Below are positions 25,878 to 34,113 of a DNA stretch of 64,000 nucleotides, one piece after another. The first letter of the stretch is position 1. Every line of letters starts with the position of its first letter. This DNA comes from Clostridium sp. UBA699. Lineage in GTDB: Bacteria > Bacillota > Clostridia > Clostridiales > Clostridiaceae. The stretch spans positions 1-64,000 of the forward strand of contig DBML01000016.1 in assembly GCA_002298915.1 (NCBI GenBank). The letters are read 5' to 3'. A program made the translations under genes and the position numbers. A model generated the notes under the pieces. That model was not told the origin of the DNA and searched no databases. It saw nothing but the letters and a program-made list of their open reading frames with translations.

Positions 25878-26513
25878 TTAACCTTGCAAGCTTTTTCTGC
25901 AGCAGTACACGAAGCCTCCGCCCTTCCTTGTGGTGTCCAGCCAGAGTGCCAGGTTCAGCCTCTTCAGCGAACCCTCGTCCAGGACCTCAACCGTGGCGCT
26001 GTCCTCATCGCCGTCGTGCTCGAGCCCTATTATTGTGACCCAGTGCCATTTGTGGAGGCTCAGCTCCATGCCGTTGCACAGGTTCAGGAAAGCCACCGGG
26101 CAATCCTTTGACAGGGCTTCCTCTATGAAGGCTAGAACCATTCCCAGCTCGGGTCTCTCAGACCTTTCCTCCGGAACGTCGCACACCTCTATTTCAAGTT
26201 CCAGGCCCTTCGAGGAGGCATATCCAGAAACCCCCTTCCTGAACTTCGCTGTTGTGTTGACCCCCTGAAGCCCTGGCGTCACGAACCGCCACAGCTCCTC
26301 CATCCGGCGTCTGCAGTCGCCTATTGTTAGGCAGCTTCCGCCTTCCTCACGGTCCATATAGAGGAAGATGTTGGCAGCGGTTGTAGGCCCGCAGCCCGCC
26401 ATCTTCTGCCACTTCTTCCTGTACCAGCCCTGCCCGCAGCCGCAGTACTCCTTATTGTCCTTTTCATCTGTTATGCTGAAAAAACCGGGGCATGACACCG
26501 ACCATGAATCCAT
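25878..26513 (-). CDS. Papain-fold (C39-like) cysteine peptidase-like protein
   Basis: 211 residues. Cys in MAGCGPTTAANIFLY, His in LHKWHWVTIIGLE and an acidic residue in VEVLDEGSLKRL give the Cys-His-Asp order of a papain-like fold, close to C39-like bacterial proteins. The N-terminus has several Cys (ITDEKDNKEYCGCGQG). There is no signal peptide. Substrate unknown; it may be a degraded-specificity hydrolase or a transglutaminase-like protein. Sits between the CoA-disulfide reductase and the P-type ATPase, same strand. Confidence 0.6.
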   Translation of the reverse strand: MDSWSVSCPGFFSITDEKDNKEYCGCGQGWYRKKWQKMAGCGPTTAANIFLYMDREEGGSCLTIGDCRRRMEELWRFVTPGLQGVNTTAKFRKGVSGYASSKGLELEIEVCDVPEERSERPELGMVLAFIEEALSKDCPVAFLNLCNGMELSLHKWHWVTIIGLEHDGDEDSATVEVLDEGSLKRLNLALWLDTTRKGGGFVYCCRKSLQG

Positions 26514-26590
26514 TTCAATCTCTCCTTATCAAGCCATTCCTTGCTTGCGTTATATTTTCCGTGCTGGAGCTAGAAGCCTTCAATCTCAGC

Positions 26591-29011
26591 TCAGAGCCCC
26601 AGCCTCCTGAACAGCCAGTACTTCACAAAATCCAGAACAGCCGCATAGACCAGGCCGGCGCAGAATACCGCAAGCACCTGCCCCGGAAGGAGCCCTGGCA
26701 TGAATATGCCGGAAATCCCCAGCAGCGCGAAGACTGAAGCTGTCACTATGCTTACAGCCAGGAGGTTCCTTCCCGGAACCGATGACCAGAAGTGCCTCCT
26801 CTCCCTTACGATGAGTATCCTGAACTGGGTGTTGAAAACGAGGCACAGAAGCACGAGTGTCTGCAGACCGGCGAAGCCAAGCCTGAAATAGTGAAGCCCC
26901 AGCCACACAACGAAAAGGTCCTCCAGCGCGAAAAGCACCCCAAGCACAAGCGAAGCGGCAGTTACGTTCCTCACGTTCCAGGTGTTCGGCGAATCAGTCG
27001 ACTTCACGTTGTCAGTCGCTATCGACATGGTGGCGAAATCGTTGGCGAACACAAGCAGCGAGATCCCGAGAAGCGATATCACCATGTCGTGAGTCCAGAA
27101 AAACCCGGCAGTGAACAGGACAACCACCTCGACCACCTTCGTTATCTTGTTTATGACCCAGGTCAGCACCCGCTGATAGATTTTCCTGCTTGTCCTGACC
27201 GCGGCGATTATCTCGCTCAGCCCAGGGTGTGTAAGGACTATGCTGGCGGAGGCCTTGGCAACGTCCGTCGCCTCGCTCACCGCTGTGCCAAGCTCCGCCT
27301 GCTTAAGCGCAGGAGAGTCGTTAACGCCGTCGCCCGTCATGCCGACGGAATGCCCGGCCTCCTGCAGCAGCTTCACTATCATGAACTTGTCCTCAGGGTA
27401 GACCTCAGCGAAGCCGTCGCAATCACTAATCAGCTCAAGCTGCTGCTCGGGGCTCATTCCCTTAAGCTCTCCAGCCTGCCTGATGCCGCTTCCGATGCCT
27501 ACCTGCCCTGCGATCTCCCTCGCGATTGGAAGGCTGTCCCCCGTCAGCATCAGGACCTTTATGCCCAGGCTCTTCAGTTCCCCTATCATGCGTTCTGAAT
27601 CCGGCCTGACGGGGTCCGCTATGGCTAACAGCCCGGCGATCCTGAACCTTGCCGGATCCTCACCTTCCGATTCGGCAACAGCCAGAACCCTGTAGCCTCT
27701 GGCGGAGAATCCCTCTGCCGCCTTCTCCGCCTCGGAGGCCGCCGCCTCATCGCTATCCCTGCTCATGCCTATCACAGTGCCGGCAGCGCCCTTTAAAACC
27801 TTGAAGCTCCTTCCGCCTGCTCGGACTTCTGCCTCAGTCCTCTTGGTGCCCGGGCTGAACGGGGTGTAGGAAACCTGCTGCCAGCCTTCGAGATCAGTGC
27901 CTGACTCTTTCGCATAGCTGATAACCGACATGTCGATCGCGTCCATGCCTTCCTCCCTGGATGCGAGGACAGCCAGCCTGACCACGTCCTCCCTGCTGAA
28001 GCCCCCGAAGGCTGCGGTGTCTGCAACGGAGAGCCTGTTCTGGGTTATTGTGCCCGTTTTGTCGAAGCAGAATATGTCTATGGACGCGGCGTCCTCTATG
28101 GAATCCAGGCGCGTGACCAGCACTCCCTCCCTGGAAAGCTCCAGAGCACCGGTCGCCTGGATGATGGTCAGCACGGCCGGGAGAGCGATCGGTATCGCTC
28201 CGATGAGGAAAACGACTATGAACGAAAGTATGGACAGCAAGTCCCGGTGAAGATAGAAGGCGTACAGCGACACGACCGCCGAAGCAGCTATGCCAAGGTA
28301 CATCATGTACTTCACTATGGCTAGCATAAGCTTTGCCTGCCTAGAAACGGGCCTCGCTATCCTGACAAGCTCCACCGTCTTCCCGAAATAGGTTTTAACT
28401 CCAGTGTTGACTACGATGCATCTTGACTCCCCGCGCCTTACTATGGAGCTTGAGTAGGCTGTATCTCCCTCCTTCAGGTCCTTTGGCAGCGACTCGCCTG
28501 TAAGGGCCGACTCGTCTGCTGACATCCCGCCCTCCAGTATGTAGACATCCGCCGGTATCAGGTCCCCCAGCTTGAGGCTGATGACATCTCCGGGGACTAT
28601 CCCCCTAGCTTCCTGCTGTGTCCAGCTCCCGTCCCTCAGCACCTTCACCTTTATCTCAAGCTTCCTCTTAAGCAGCTCGACTGCCTTCTGCGAATTGCTC
28701 GACTGCAGGTACCCTATGACGGCGTTCACAGTCATCAGGATGAATATTATTGCGCTCTCCGTGTAATGGTGCAGCAGCACGGTGATCAAGAGAGCTGCCT
28801 CAAGCAGCCAGGGCATAGGTCCCCAGTAGCGCTTCAGAAAATCTATGACCGGGCTGCGCTTCTCCTCTGAGAACTCGTTGTACCCATACTTCTCAATGCG
28901 CGACTCCGCTTCCTGCTGGCCGAGACCTGCTTCAGATGCCTGCAGCAGCTCGAGCACCTTCACTTTTTCCAACCCCTTATATTCGGACGTGTTTTTCAGT
29001 TCAGCTTCCAT
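26591..29011 (-). CDS. P-type H+-transporting ATPase (type IIIA)
   Basis: 806 residues. The N-terminal cation-ATPase domain is followed by actuator TGESLPKD, phosphorylation motif CFDKTGTITQNRL near residue 319, MLTGDSLPIAREIA, and hinge GMTGDGVNDSPALKQAELGTAV; about ten TM segments. The lack of a regulatory C-terminus and the PALPAVLTIIQATGALELSREGVLVTRL block fit the plasma-membrane proton-efflux family found in archaea and some anaerobic bacteria. It would pump protons outward at ATP cost for pH control. No accessory subunit adjoins it. Proton specificity is inferred from family. Confidence 0.88.
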   Translation of the reverse strand: MEAELKNTSEYKGLEKVKVLELLQASEAGLGQQEAESRIEKYGYNEFSEEKRSPVIDFLKRYWGPMPWLLEAALLITVLLHHYTESAIIFILMTVNAVIGYLQSSNSQKAVELLKRKLEIKVKVLRDGSWTQQEARGIVPGDVISLKLGDLIPADVYILEGGMSADESALTGESLPKDLKEGDTAYSSSIVRRGESRCIVVNTGVKTYFGKTVELVRIARPVSRQAKLMLAIVKYMMYLGIAASAVVSLYAFYLHRDLLSILSFIVVFLIGAIPIALPAVLTIIQATGALELSREGVLVTRLDSIEDAASIDIFCFDKTGTITQNRLSVADTAAFGGFSREDVVRLAVLASREEGMDAIDMSVISYAKESGTDLEGWQQVSYTPFSPGTKRTEAEVRAGGRSFKVLKGAAGTVIGMSRDSDEAAASEAEKAAEGFSARGYRVLAVAESEGEDPARFRIAGLLAIADPVRPDSERMIGELKSLGIKVLMLTGDSLPIAREIAGQVGIGSGIRQAGELKGMSPEQQLELISDCDGFAEVYPEDKFMIVKLLQEAGHSVGMTGDGVNDSPALKQAELGTAVSEATDVAKASASIVLTHPGLSEIIAAVRTSRKIYQRVLTWVINKITKVVEVVVLFTAGFFWTHDMVISLLGISLLVFANDFATMSIATDNVKSTDSPNTWNVRNVTAASLVLGVLFALEDLFVVWLGLHYFRLGFAGLQTLVLLCLVFNTQFRILIVRERRHFWSSVPGRNLLAVSIVTASVFALLGISGIFMPGLLPGQVLAVFCAGLVYAAVLDFVKYWLFRRLGL

Positions 29012-29145
29012 TGAAATCAGCTCCCCAAATATCTGCTTGGCCGCTCCTTATGTTCCCATACTCTTATTGTAGTTTCCTTTCGATAATAATTCAACAAATT
29101 GTCAGAATATTAAGTTATAACCTTGGCAGATACCGTGAAATAAGC

Positions 29146-29177
29146 AAGACCGTTTTATATGAAATAAAACGGTCTTT
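29146..29177. terminator. Bidirectional hairpin upstream of the ATPase gene
   Basis: AAGACCGTTTTAT pairs with ATAAAACGGTCTT around a short loop; TTTTCTT follows rightwards. Ends the ferredoxin transcript leftwards or any antisense transcript rightwards. Confidence 0.6.
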
Positions 29178-29216
29178 TCTTGGCAATCATGATTTTGTGT
29201 TCCGGTTCTAATATTC

Positions 29217-29402
29217 CTACTGCAGCTGCAGAGCCCTCATCGGGCAGAAGCTCACGCATTTTCCGCACTTTATGCACAAATCGTTATCTACTGTTGGGGC
29301 ATCGAACCCTTCCTGCTTAAGCGCTCCCACCGGGCATATCGCGACCGAAGGGCATTTGTGGTTCTGCGGGCACCTGTACTCTATAACAACTAATTCTTCC
29401 AT
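29217..29402 (-). CDS. Small 4Fe-4S ferredoxin-like protein
   Basis: 61 residues. C-terminal cluster motif CIKCGKCVSFCPMRAL is a complete CxxCxxCxxxCP. The N-terminal half has CPQNHKCPSVAICPVGAL, with extra Cys residues for a second, atypical cluster. An electron carrier of the type encoded near heterodisulfide-reductase or rhodanese genes. Its partner is unknown. AGGAAATTTTACG precedes the ATG. Separated by ~100 bp from the rhodanese gene on the same strand. Confidence 0.88.
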   Translation of the reverse strand: MEELVVIEYRCPQNHKCPSVAICPVGALKQEGFDAPTVDNDLCIKCGKCVSFCPMRALQLQ

Positions 29403-29507
29403 CGTAAAATTTCCTCCTTGCCATACTTTTTAGTTTGGATTCGCCTCAATTATACCATATTCATTGGCAATATCGCTGCTCTTTTACACATCAATCCTCA
29501 GCTAAGC

Positions 29508-29825
29508 CTATCTTTTCAAAGGCTTTCCGTAGGACATAGTCCCCCCGGCCACGTTTACAACCTGGAATCCAAGGCCCGACAGCCTTCCGCAGGCCCTTGA
29601 GCTCCTTGCCCCCGAAGCGCACACGACATGGTACTCCCGGTCCTTGCTCAGGTACTTCTCCGGCTCCGCGAGGAGTTCGCCCAAAGGTATGTTCTTAGCG
29701 TTCGGGATATGCCCCGCCTTGAACTCATGCCTCTCCCTGACATCGATCAGGTTTATCTTGCCCTGCTTCCCACCAAGCTCACCGGCACTTACAGACTCGT
29801 AATTTTTCTTGAAAAAAGAAAACAT
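29508..29825 (-). CDS. Single-domain rhodanese-like sulfurtransferase
   Basis: 105 residues: INLIDVRERHEFKAGHIPNAKNIPL and catalytic loop HVVCASGARSSRACGRL, with the active-site Cys that carries a persulfide. Moves sulfane sulfur to an acceptor such as cyanide, thiols or another protein. Its promoter carries a 37-base element nearly identical to the one before the arsR-hesB operon at 35.4 kb, so it is likely repressed by that ArsR protein. GGAGGAATTGAT gives the start. Confidence 0.92.
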   Translation of the reverse strand: MFSFFKKNYESVSAGELGGKQGKINLIDVRERHEFKAGHIPNAKNIPLGELLAEPEKYLSKDREYHVVCASGARSSRACGRLSGLGFQVVNVAGGTMSYGKPLKR

Positions 29826-29856
29826 ATCAATTCCTCCAAATCCAATATTATCTTAA

Positions 29857-29893
29857 AGAATATTAGCATTTACTTATATTCTTATATTATAGC
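29857..29893 (-). promoter_or_regulatory. Putative ArsR operator/promoter of the rhodanese gene
   Basis: 37-base block matching 33 of 37 positions with 35381-35417. In the minus-strand sense it contains TATAATATAAGAATATAAG: a TATAAT -10 hexamer overlapped by two AATATAAG-like direct repeats, followed by CTAATATTCT. The position at both genes, just upstream of the ribosome binding site, fits an operator. Confidence 0.65.
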
Positions 29894-29921
29894 TTTTTTC
29901 ATCTCTTGTCAATACCCCAAT

Positions 29922-29953
29922 GAAAAAAGGATACGCAGTTACGCGTATCCTTT
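29922..29953 (-). terminator. Terminator of the DUF2202 lipoprotein gene
   Basis: AAGGATACGC-GTAACT-GCGTATCCTT followed by a TTTTTTC tract leftwards; perfect 10-bp stem, 13 bases past the stop. Confidence 0.88.
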
Positions 29954-29965
29954 TGAAATATGCTC

Positions 29966-30577
29966 TTACTTCCTGAATGCTTCAAGGTGCTGCTCCGATG
30001 CTTCCTTAAGCGATGTGAAAACGCGCTTCATGTCATCCGGCAGGTTGCTCTGGCTCAGGAACTTCTCGTACATGGCTATGTTTTTGATTTCTGCCTGCTC
30101 TCCTATGTCCTTTGCCTCTTCAAGGGTTGCAGGAAGAACAACGTGCGATTTGGAGCTGTCTGCCGGAACTTCCATGTTCCTGTAGCCGTATAGGGTTTTA
30201 AGCGCATCGATATGGTTTTGTTCTGCATTGACTATGTTCACGAAAGGACCGACTTCTCCGAACTTGCCGACCACCGCTTCATATTCGCTCCTTGCTGCGT
30301 ACTCGTCCTCGATGGCGTATTTGAGCATCTCCGCTTCTGTAAGGTCGTTGTCGGCGAGGGCTGCCTCATGTCCATAGAGTCCGCTCGCTGTTCCGCTTCC
30401 AGTTTCTTCTCCGGTCTCGCCGCCTGTCTGGCTGCCCGTTCCGCTTCCTGTTTCCGTGCCGGTAGTGTTGGAAGTGGTGTTAGATGGGGCATTGTTCCCC
30501 GTCTGGCTGCCGCAGCCCGCGAGAAGGGCCGCCAAGGCCACCGGAACAATCAACATCTTAAAGAACTTCCCTTTCAT
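29966..30577 (-). CDS. DUF2202 ferritin-like lipoprotein
   Basis: 203 residues. Signal peptide ending in lipobox ALLAGC (Cys ~22), then a Thr/Gly/Ser-rich linker and a DUF2202 domain from about residue 75: LTEAEMLKYAIEDEYAARSEYEAVVGKFG and FVNIVNAEQNHIDALKTLY, with Glu/His residues in the ferritin-like pattern. Anchored to the outer face of the membrane. Role uncertain; related proteins are linked to metal binding. Adjacent to, and in the same direction as, the Gln-rich secreted protein and its two-component system. Confidence 0.88.
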   Translation of the reverse strand: MKGKFFKMLIVPVALAALLAGCGSQTGNNAPSNTTSNTTGTETGSGTGSQTGGETGEETGSGTASGLYGHEAALADNDLTEAEMLKYAIEDEYAARSEYEAVVGKFGEVGPFVNIVNAEQNHIDALKTLYGYRNMEVPADSSKSHVVLPATLEEAKDIGEQAEIKNIAMYEKFLSQSNLPDDMKRVFTSLKEASEQHLEAFRK

Positions 30578-30617
30578 TTCAACTTACCTCCCTTTCTTTG
30601 AATACAAGAGTGCAAAG

Positions 30618-30647
30618 AAGGACAGTCCGCGGTTGCTTACTGTCCTT
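30618..30647 (-). terminator. Terminator of the first Gln-rich protein gene
   Basis: AAGGACAGT (minus sense) pairs with ACTGTCCTT around a 12-base loop and is followed by CTTTGC; 16 bases past the stop. Confidence 0.6.
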
Positions 30648-30662
30648 CCTTTGAAAGCCATG

Positions 30663-31136
30663 TTATCTGTTTCTTCCTGCCTGCTTCTGTGTCTGTATCT
30701 GTGACTGATCGCATGTATTGTCACAGTTCTGCTGCTGTGTCTGTGCCTGTGTCTGGTCGCATGTATTGTCGCAGTTCTGCTGCTGTGTCTGTGTCTGTGC
30801 CTGGGTCTTTTCCTGAGTGCAGCTGCCTTCCTGGGCCTGTGCCTGTTCACCGTTCCTGTACTGGTACTGGTTCATTGCCTGCACATCTTCATTGCCCTGG
30901 TTCTGGTTCTGAGCGCCGTACTGATACTGGTTCTGAGTCTGCGCCTGGGCTCCGCTCTGGCTCTGGTCCTTATCCTGATTCTGATTCTGTTCCTTTGCCT
31001 GAGTCTGCACAGTGCTCGCGGCTGATGTTCCTGCGTTGTTCGCAGCTGTGTTAAGGTTTGTGCCGTTGGCAGCTGCCATAGCTCCCGTTCCCAGCATCCC
31101 AACTATTGCCATTGCCGAAATCATCTTTTTGATCAT
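30663..31136 (-). CDS. Secreted Gln/Asn-rich low-complexity protein with Cys repeats (copy 1)
   Basis: 157 residues. Signal peptide MIKKMISAMAIVGMLGTG... cut near AMAAA, then a mature part dominated by Gln, Asn, Thr and Ala. Repeated units: NQYQY three times, and two tandem 16-residue copies of NCDNTCDQ(T/S)Q.QTQ.Q near the C-terminus (48-bp DNA repeat, ~30675-30785). Paralogue of the protein at 33685-34023. No known domain; the Cys/Asp octets could bind metal or cross-link. ATG 31136 has GAGGTG six bases upstream; GTG 31145 and ATG 31142 are alternatives. A 22-bp element shared with copy 2 lies upstream. Confidence 0.8.
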   Translation of the reverse strand: MIKKMISAMAIVGMLGTGAMAAANGTNLNTAANNAGTSAASTVQTQAKEQNQNQDKDQSQSGAQAQTQNQYQYGAQNQNQGNEDVQAMNQYQYRNGEQAQAQEGSCTQEKTQAQTQTQQQNCDNTCDQTQAQTQQQNCDNTCDQSQIQTQKQAGRNR

Positions 31137-31185
31137 TTTCATCACCTCATATTTTATTTGGTTTCTATGTTTTCAGTATATGGGG

Positions 31186-31207
31186 CAATTGTGATAAAAA
31201 TATGATA
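31186..31207 (-). promoter_or_regulatory. Shared 22-bp element upstream of Gln-rich copy 1
   Basis: Minus sense begins TATCATATTTTTATCACAAT and ends TG; identical to 34075-34096. TATCA occurs twice with an 11-base period, as in OmpR-family response-regulator sites. A TATACT -10-like hexamer follows four to five bases later. Confidence 0.6.
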
Positions 31208-31230
31208 GATATTCACCTTTATGGATTTTT

Positions 31231-32907
31231 TCAACCTTTTTTAAGAGAGAACCTGAAAGTGGTGCCCACCCCTTCCCTGCTCTCCACTGAGCAGCTTGCT
31301 TCGTGGGCGTCCAGTATGCTCTTCACTATGGAAAGCCCGAGCCCTGAGCCGTATATCTTCTTTTTCTTGATACCTTTAGTCCTGTAGTACCTGTCCCAGA
31401 TGAAGTCCAGCTCCTCTTCAGGTATTCCAAGCCCGTGGTCGCTGACCTCAACGAGGGCTTTGCCCTCCGAATCAGCTACCCTTATGTCTATGTCCTTGCC
31501 TTCAGGCGAATAGTTTATCGCGTTCTTGACAAGGTTCTGCAGCACCTGTTCGATCCTGACCTTGTCCCCCTTCACAGACAGAGCCTCTGGCCCGCTGAAG
31601 TTGATCTTCATCCCGCTTTCCCCGAGGGCCAGCTCGTATTTCCTGATTACGTTCCTTGCCATTTCGGAGATGTCGAAGCTGTCTACGTTCAGCTCCATGA
31701 GTCCTGACTGTATCTGCGAGTAGTCTAGTATGTCGTCTACGATCACTCCCAGCCTGTCCGCTTCCTGGGAGATGACCTCAAGCTGCCCTTCTCTTTTCTC
31801 CTTGTTGTCACCTGTCACATCCCTTATGAGCTCTGAATAGCCCTTGATTATCGAAAGTGGTGTCCTTAGCTCGTGGGATACGTTCTCGATTATCTCCTTC
31901 CTGAACCGTTCGGTCTTCTGGAGCCTCTCAGCCATCCTGTTGAAAGTCCTTCCGAGCGTGCCGGTTTCATCCCTGCTTCTGATGCTTGCCCTCGCTTCAA
32001 GGTTGCCCTGCTCTATCTCTCCTGCAGCGGCTGTAAGGCTGTTCAAAGGTTTCGTGATGTTCCTTGACATGAAGAAAGCGATTATCCCCGACAGGAGAAG
32101 GAGCAGAGCAGCCGCTCCTGCCAACACCCTGTTCATTATCCCTATCATCTCATCTATCGGCGCAAGCGGAATAGTTGCCAGAGCGACAAAATCCTTGCCG
32201 TCTGCCGCTTTGAACGCTACCGAGAGCACCATGACCTCGAACCCGTATACTGGATGCACCGTTTCCTGCACCGCGTTCCTTCCAGCCAGGCCGTTCTGTA
32301 TCAGCTGCTGGCGGAGCTGTCCTTCCTGAATGACTCCGCTGCCCTTGCCGTAGCCCTGCCCCGCCGTGGTGCTTCCCTGCTGTGCCGTGGCGCTTCCGCT
32401 GCTGTCAGCTCCGCTTCCGTAGCCACCCGCGCCGGTGCCGCTGCCCGCATTTTCAGAACCGCCCGAAGTCCCAGAGCTGCCATAGCCTGAGCCTGAGCCG
32501 GTGCTTCCGGCGCCGCTGCCGTCCGTGCTTCTCTGGGAGCCTGAATATCCATTCCCTGCGTCTTCACCCGCTGCCCCTTTTCCGGCCAGCAGCGAAACGT
32601 TCCTGACCTCCGTGCTGCCGGTCTCTTGGTTCTGCCCGTTTATATACACGGTTTTGCCGCTGGAGTCCACTATCTCGAGGCCAATGTCCTCGCTGTAGGC
32701 TAGTGAATCGAGCTTTCCGAAAAGCCCAGACGTGGAGGATACTTCCTGCCCGTCCACCGCGCTGTAAACGCTTGAGCTGACGCTGTCCACCTTGCTGCTT
32801 ACGAAGAAATCCTTCAGGAAGAAAGCCTGAAAAACAGCCAGCGATGCAGTTATGAAGATTACGAGAACCATCATTCCAGCCCACAGCTTGTGCATTATCT
32901 TCCTCAT
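31231..32907 (-). CDS. Sensor histidine kinase with Gly/Ser-rich extracellular insert
   Basis: 558 residues. TM1 at 9-29, an external region of about 225 residues, TM2 near 258-278, HAMP (RNITKPLNSLTAAAGEIEQG), HisKA with VSHELRTPLSIIKG near 345, and HATPase with NLVKNAINYSPEG, DHGLGIP and GSGLGLSIVKSIL. The external part holds a ~70-residue run made almost only of Gly, Ser, Ala and Thr, unlike any usual sensor domain. Start ATG overlaps the regulator stop by four bases. The two Gln-rich secreted proteins on either side are candidate regulon members. Confidence 0.9.
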   Translation of the reverse strand: MRKIMHKLWAGMMVLVIFITASLAVFQAFFLKDFFVSSKVDSVSSSVYSAVDGQEVSSTSGLFGKLDSLAYSEDIGLEIVDSSGKTVYINGQNQETGSTEVRNVSLLAGKGAAGEDAGNGYSGSQRSTDGSGAGSTGSGSGYGSSGTSGGSENAGSGTGAGGYGSGADSSGSATAQQGSTTAGQGYGKGSGVIQEGQLRQQLIQNGLAGRNAVQETVHPVYGFEVMVLSVAFKAADGKDFVALATIPLAPIDEMIGIMNRVLAGAAALLLLLSGIIAFFMSRNITKPLNSLTAAAGEIEQGNLEARASIRSRDETGTLGRTFNRMAERLQKTERFRKEIIENVSHELRTPLSIIKGYSELIRDVTGDNKEKREGQLEVISQEADRLGVIVDDILDYSQIQSGLMELNVDSFDISEMARNVIRKYELALGESGMKINFSGPEALSVKGDKVRIEQVLQNLVKNAINYSPEGKDIDIRVADSEGKALVEVSDHGLGIPEEELDFIWDRYYRTKGIKKKKIYGSGLGLSIVKSILDAHEASCSVESREGVGTTFRFSLKKG

Positions 32908-33596
32908 GAGACTTCACCTTCCTCGAACTTGTAGCCCTTGCCCCATACGGTGACAACAAGCTGCCTGTACTTGCCAAGGCTTTCCCTCAGCATCTTGACG
33001 TGTGTGTCCACCGTACGGTCATCGCCCATGAAGTCTATCCCCCACACACCGTCGAGGAGCTTGTCCCTGGACAGGACTATGTTCCTGTTCCTGATGAAGT
33101 ATTCAAGGAGGTCGTACTCCTTGGGTGTCACCTTAATCTTTGCACCGTCAACGTATATGTTCTGCGACTCGAAGTCCACAACAAGTGTCCCGAACTCGTA
33201 ATGGTTCTTATCCTCTTCCCTGCTTGACTTCTCGTTCCTCCTGAATATGGCCTTTATCCTTGCGAGGAGCTCCTTGGGGCTGAAAGGCTTGACCAGGTAG
33301 TCGTCGACCCCCAGTTCGAAGCCTTTGAGCTTGTCGTATTCCTGGCCCTTGGCCGACAGTATTATGATGGGAACCTCCGAGCTCTCCCTGACCTTCCTGC
33401 AGACCTCCCAGCCGTTCAACTCAGGCATCATTATATCCACCAGGATCAGGTCGTACCGGTTTTGTGAGAACAGCTCAAGAGCTTCCCTTCCGTTTTCAGC
33501 CTCGTCAACGGCGTAGCTCTCCATGCCCAGGTATTCCTTTATTATGTTCCTGATTTCCTTTTCATCCTCGGCAATGAGGACCCTTTTTTCGCTCAT
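32904..33596 (-). CDS. OmpR-family response regulator
   Basis: 230 residues. Receiver domain: acidic pair EDEKEI, phospho-Asp in ILVDIMMPELNG (~53), Lys in VDDYLVKPFSPKELLARI. C-terminal winged helix (~135-228): VTPKEYDLLEYFIRNRNIVLSRDKLLDGVWG and DDRTVDTHVKMLRESLG. Cognate of the kinase that overlaps it by 4 bp. ATG 33596 follows AGGTGATGGT; an earlier in-frame start lacks a site. Predicted to bind the TATCA direct repeats upstream of the two Gln-rich genes. Confidence 0.92.
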   Translation of the reverse strand: MSEKRVLIAEDEKEIRNIIKEYLGMESYAVDEAENGREALELFSQNRYDLILVDIMMPELNGWEVCRKVRESSEVPIIILSAKGQEYDKLKGFELGVDDYLVKPFSPKELLARIKAIFRRNEKSSREEDKNHYEFGTLVVDFESQNIYVDGAKIKVTPKEYDLLEYFIRNRNIVLSRDKLLDGVWGIDFMGDDRTVDTHVKMLRESLGKYRQLVVTVWGKGYKFEEGEVS

Positions 33597-33644
33597 ACCA
33601 TCACCTGCCCGTTCGTTTAAGATAATTATATCATCAATCGGCAA

Positions 33645-33675
33645 AGACAGGGTGCAAAATAATGCATCCCTGTCT
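33645..33675 (-). terminator. Terminator of the second Gln-rich protein gene
   Basis: AGACAGGG and TGCA arms pair with TGCA and CCCTGTCT with one bulge; leftward reading ends in TTTGCC. Lies between copy 2 and the response-regulator gene. Confidence 0.6.
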
Positions 33676-33684
33676 CTCCTGATA

Positions 33685-34023
33685 TTATTTGCCTGTCTGC
33701 GACTGAGTCTGAGTCTGAGTCTGGTTCTGGTCGCAGCTGCCGTCGCAGTTCTGTTTCTGTGTCTGCGTTTTGTCCTGCGTGCAGTCGCCGTTCTGGTACA
33801 TATGCTTGAACTGGTTCATAACCTGCTGTACCGTATTGTCCTTGCCCTGATCCTTGGCACCGTTCTGGTACTTGTACTGGTACTGGTTCTGGGTTTCCAC
33901 CGTTGTTTTTGTGCTGTCAGAACCCGCTGCCTGCACCTGGCTGTTTGATGCAGCCATAGCCGTGCCTCCCGCTGCAAGAACTCCTGCTATTGCCATTGCT
34001 GAGACTACTTTTTTCATTATCAT
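33685..34023 (-). CDS. Secreted Gln/Asn-rich low-complexity protein with Cys repeat (copy 2)
   Basis: 112 residues. Signal peptide MIMKKVVSAMAIAGVLAAGG... with cleavage near AMAAS, then a Gln/Asn/Thr-rich mature chain with NQYQYKYQNG, MNQFKHMYQNG and the octet NCDGSCDQ, matching copy 1's NCDNTCDQ. Short version of the 30663-31136 protein. The upstream regulatory element and ribosome binding site region (ATATGAGGTG) are also shared, so the pair arose by duplication including the promoter. Between them lies the two-component system. Function unknown. Confidence 0.8.
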   Translation of the reverse strand: MIMKKVVSAMAIAGVLAAGGTAMAASNSQVQAAGSDSTKTTVETQNQYQYKYQNGAKDQGKDNTVQQVMNQFKHMYQNGDCTQDKTQTQKQNCDGSCDQNQTQTQTQSQTGK

Positions 34024-34074
34024 TTTTCATCCACCTCATATTTTTATTGTTGGGTATGCTTTAAATATAAACAC

Positions 34075-34096
34075 CAATTGTGATAAAAATATGATA
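34075..34096 (-). promoter_or_regulatory. Shared 22-bp element upstream of Gln-rich copy 2
   Basis: Same 22 bases as 31186-31207 on the minus strand, with the TATCA-N6-TATCA direct repeat and a TATATT -10-like hexamer following. Flanking bases differ, so the identity stands out from general AT-richness. Confidence 0.6.
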
Positions 34097-34113
34097 AGGA
34101 TATTTATATTTTT

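Noticed and set aside
30675..30980. Short regularly repeated CTG/TGT-rich DNA that superficially resembles a satellite or CRISPR-like array
   Set aside because: The repeats are in frame, encode Gln/Thr/Asp/Cys units of a signal-peptide protein, and have no uniform repeat-spacer structure.
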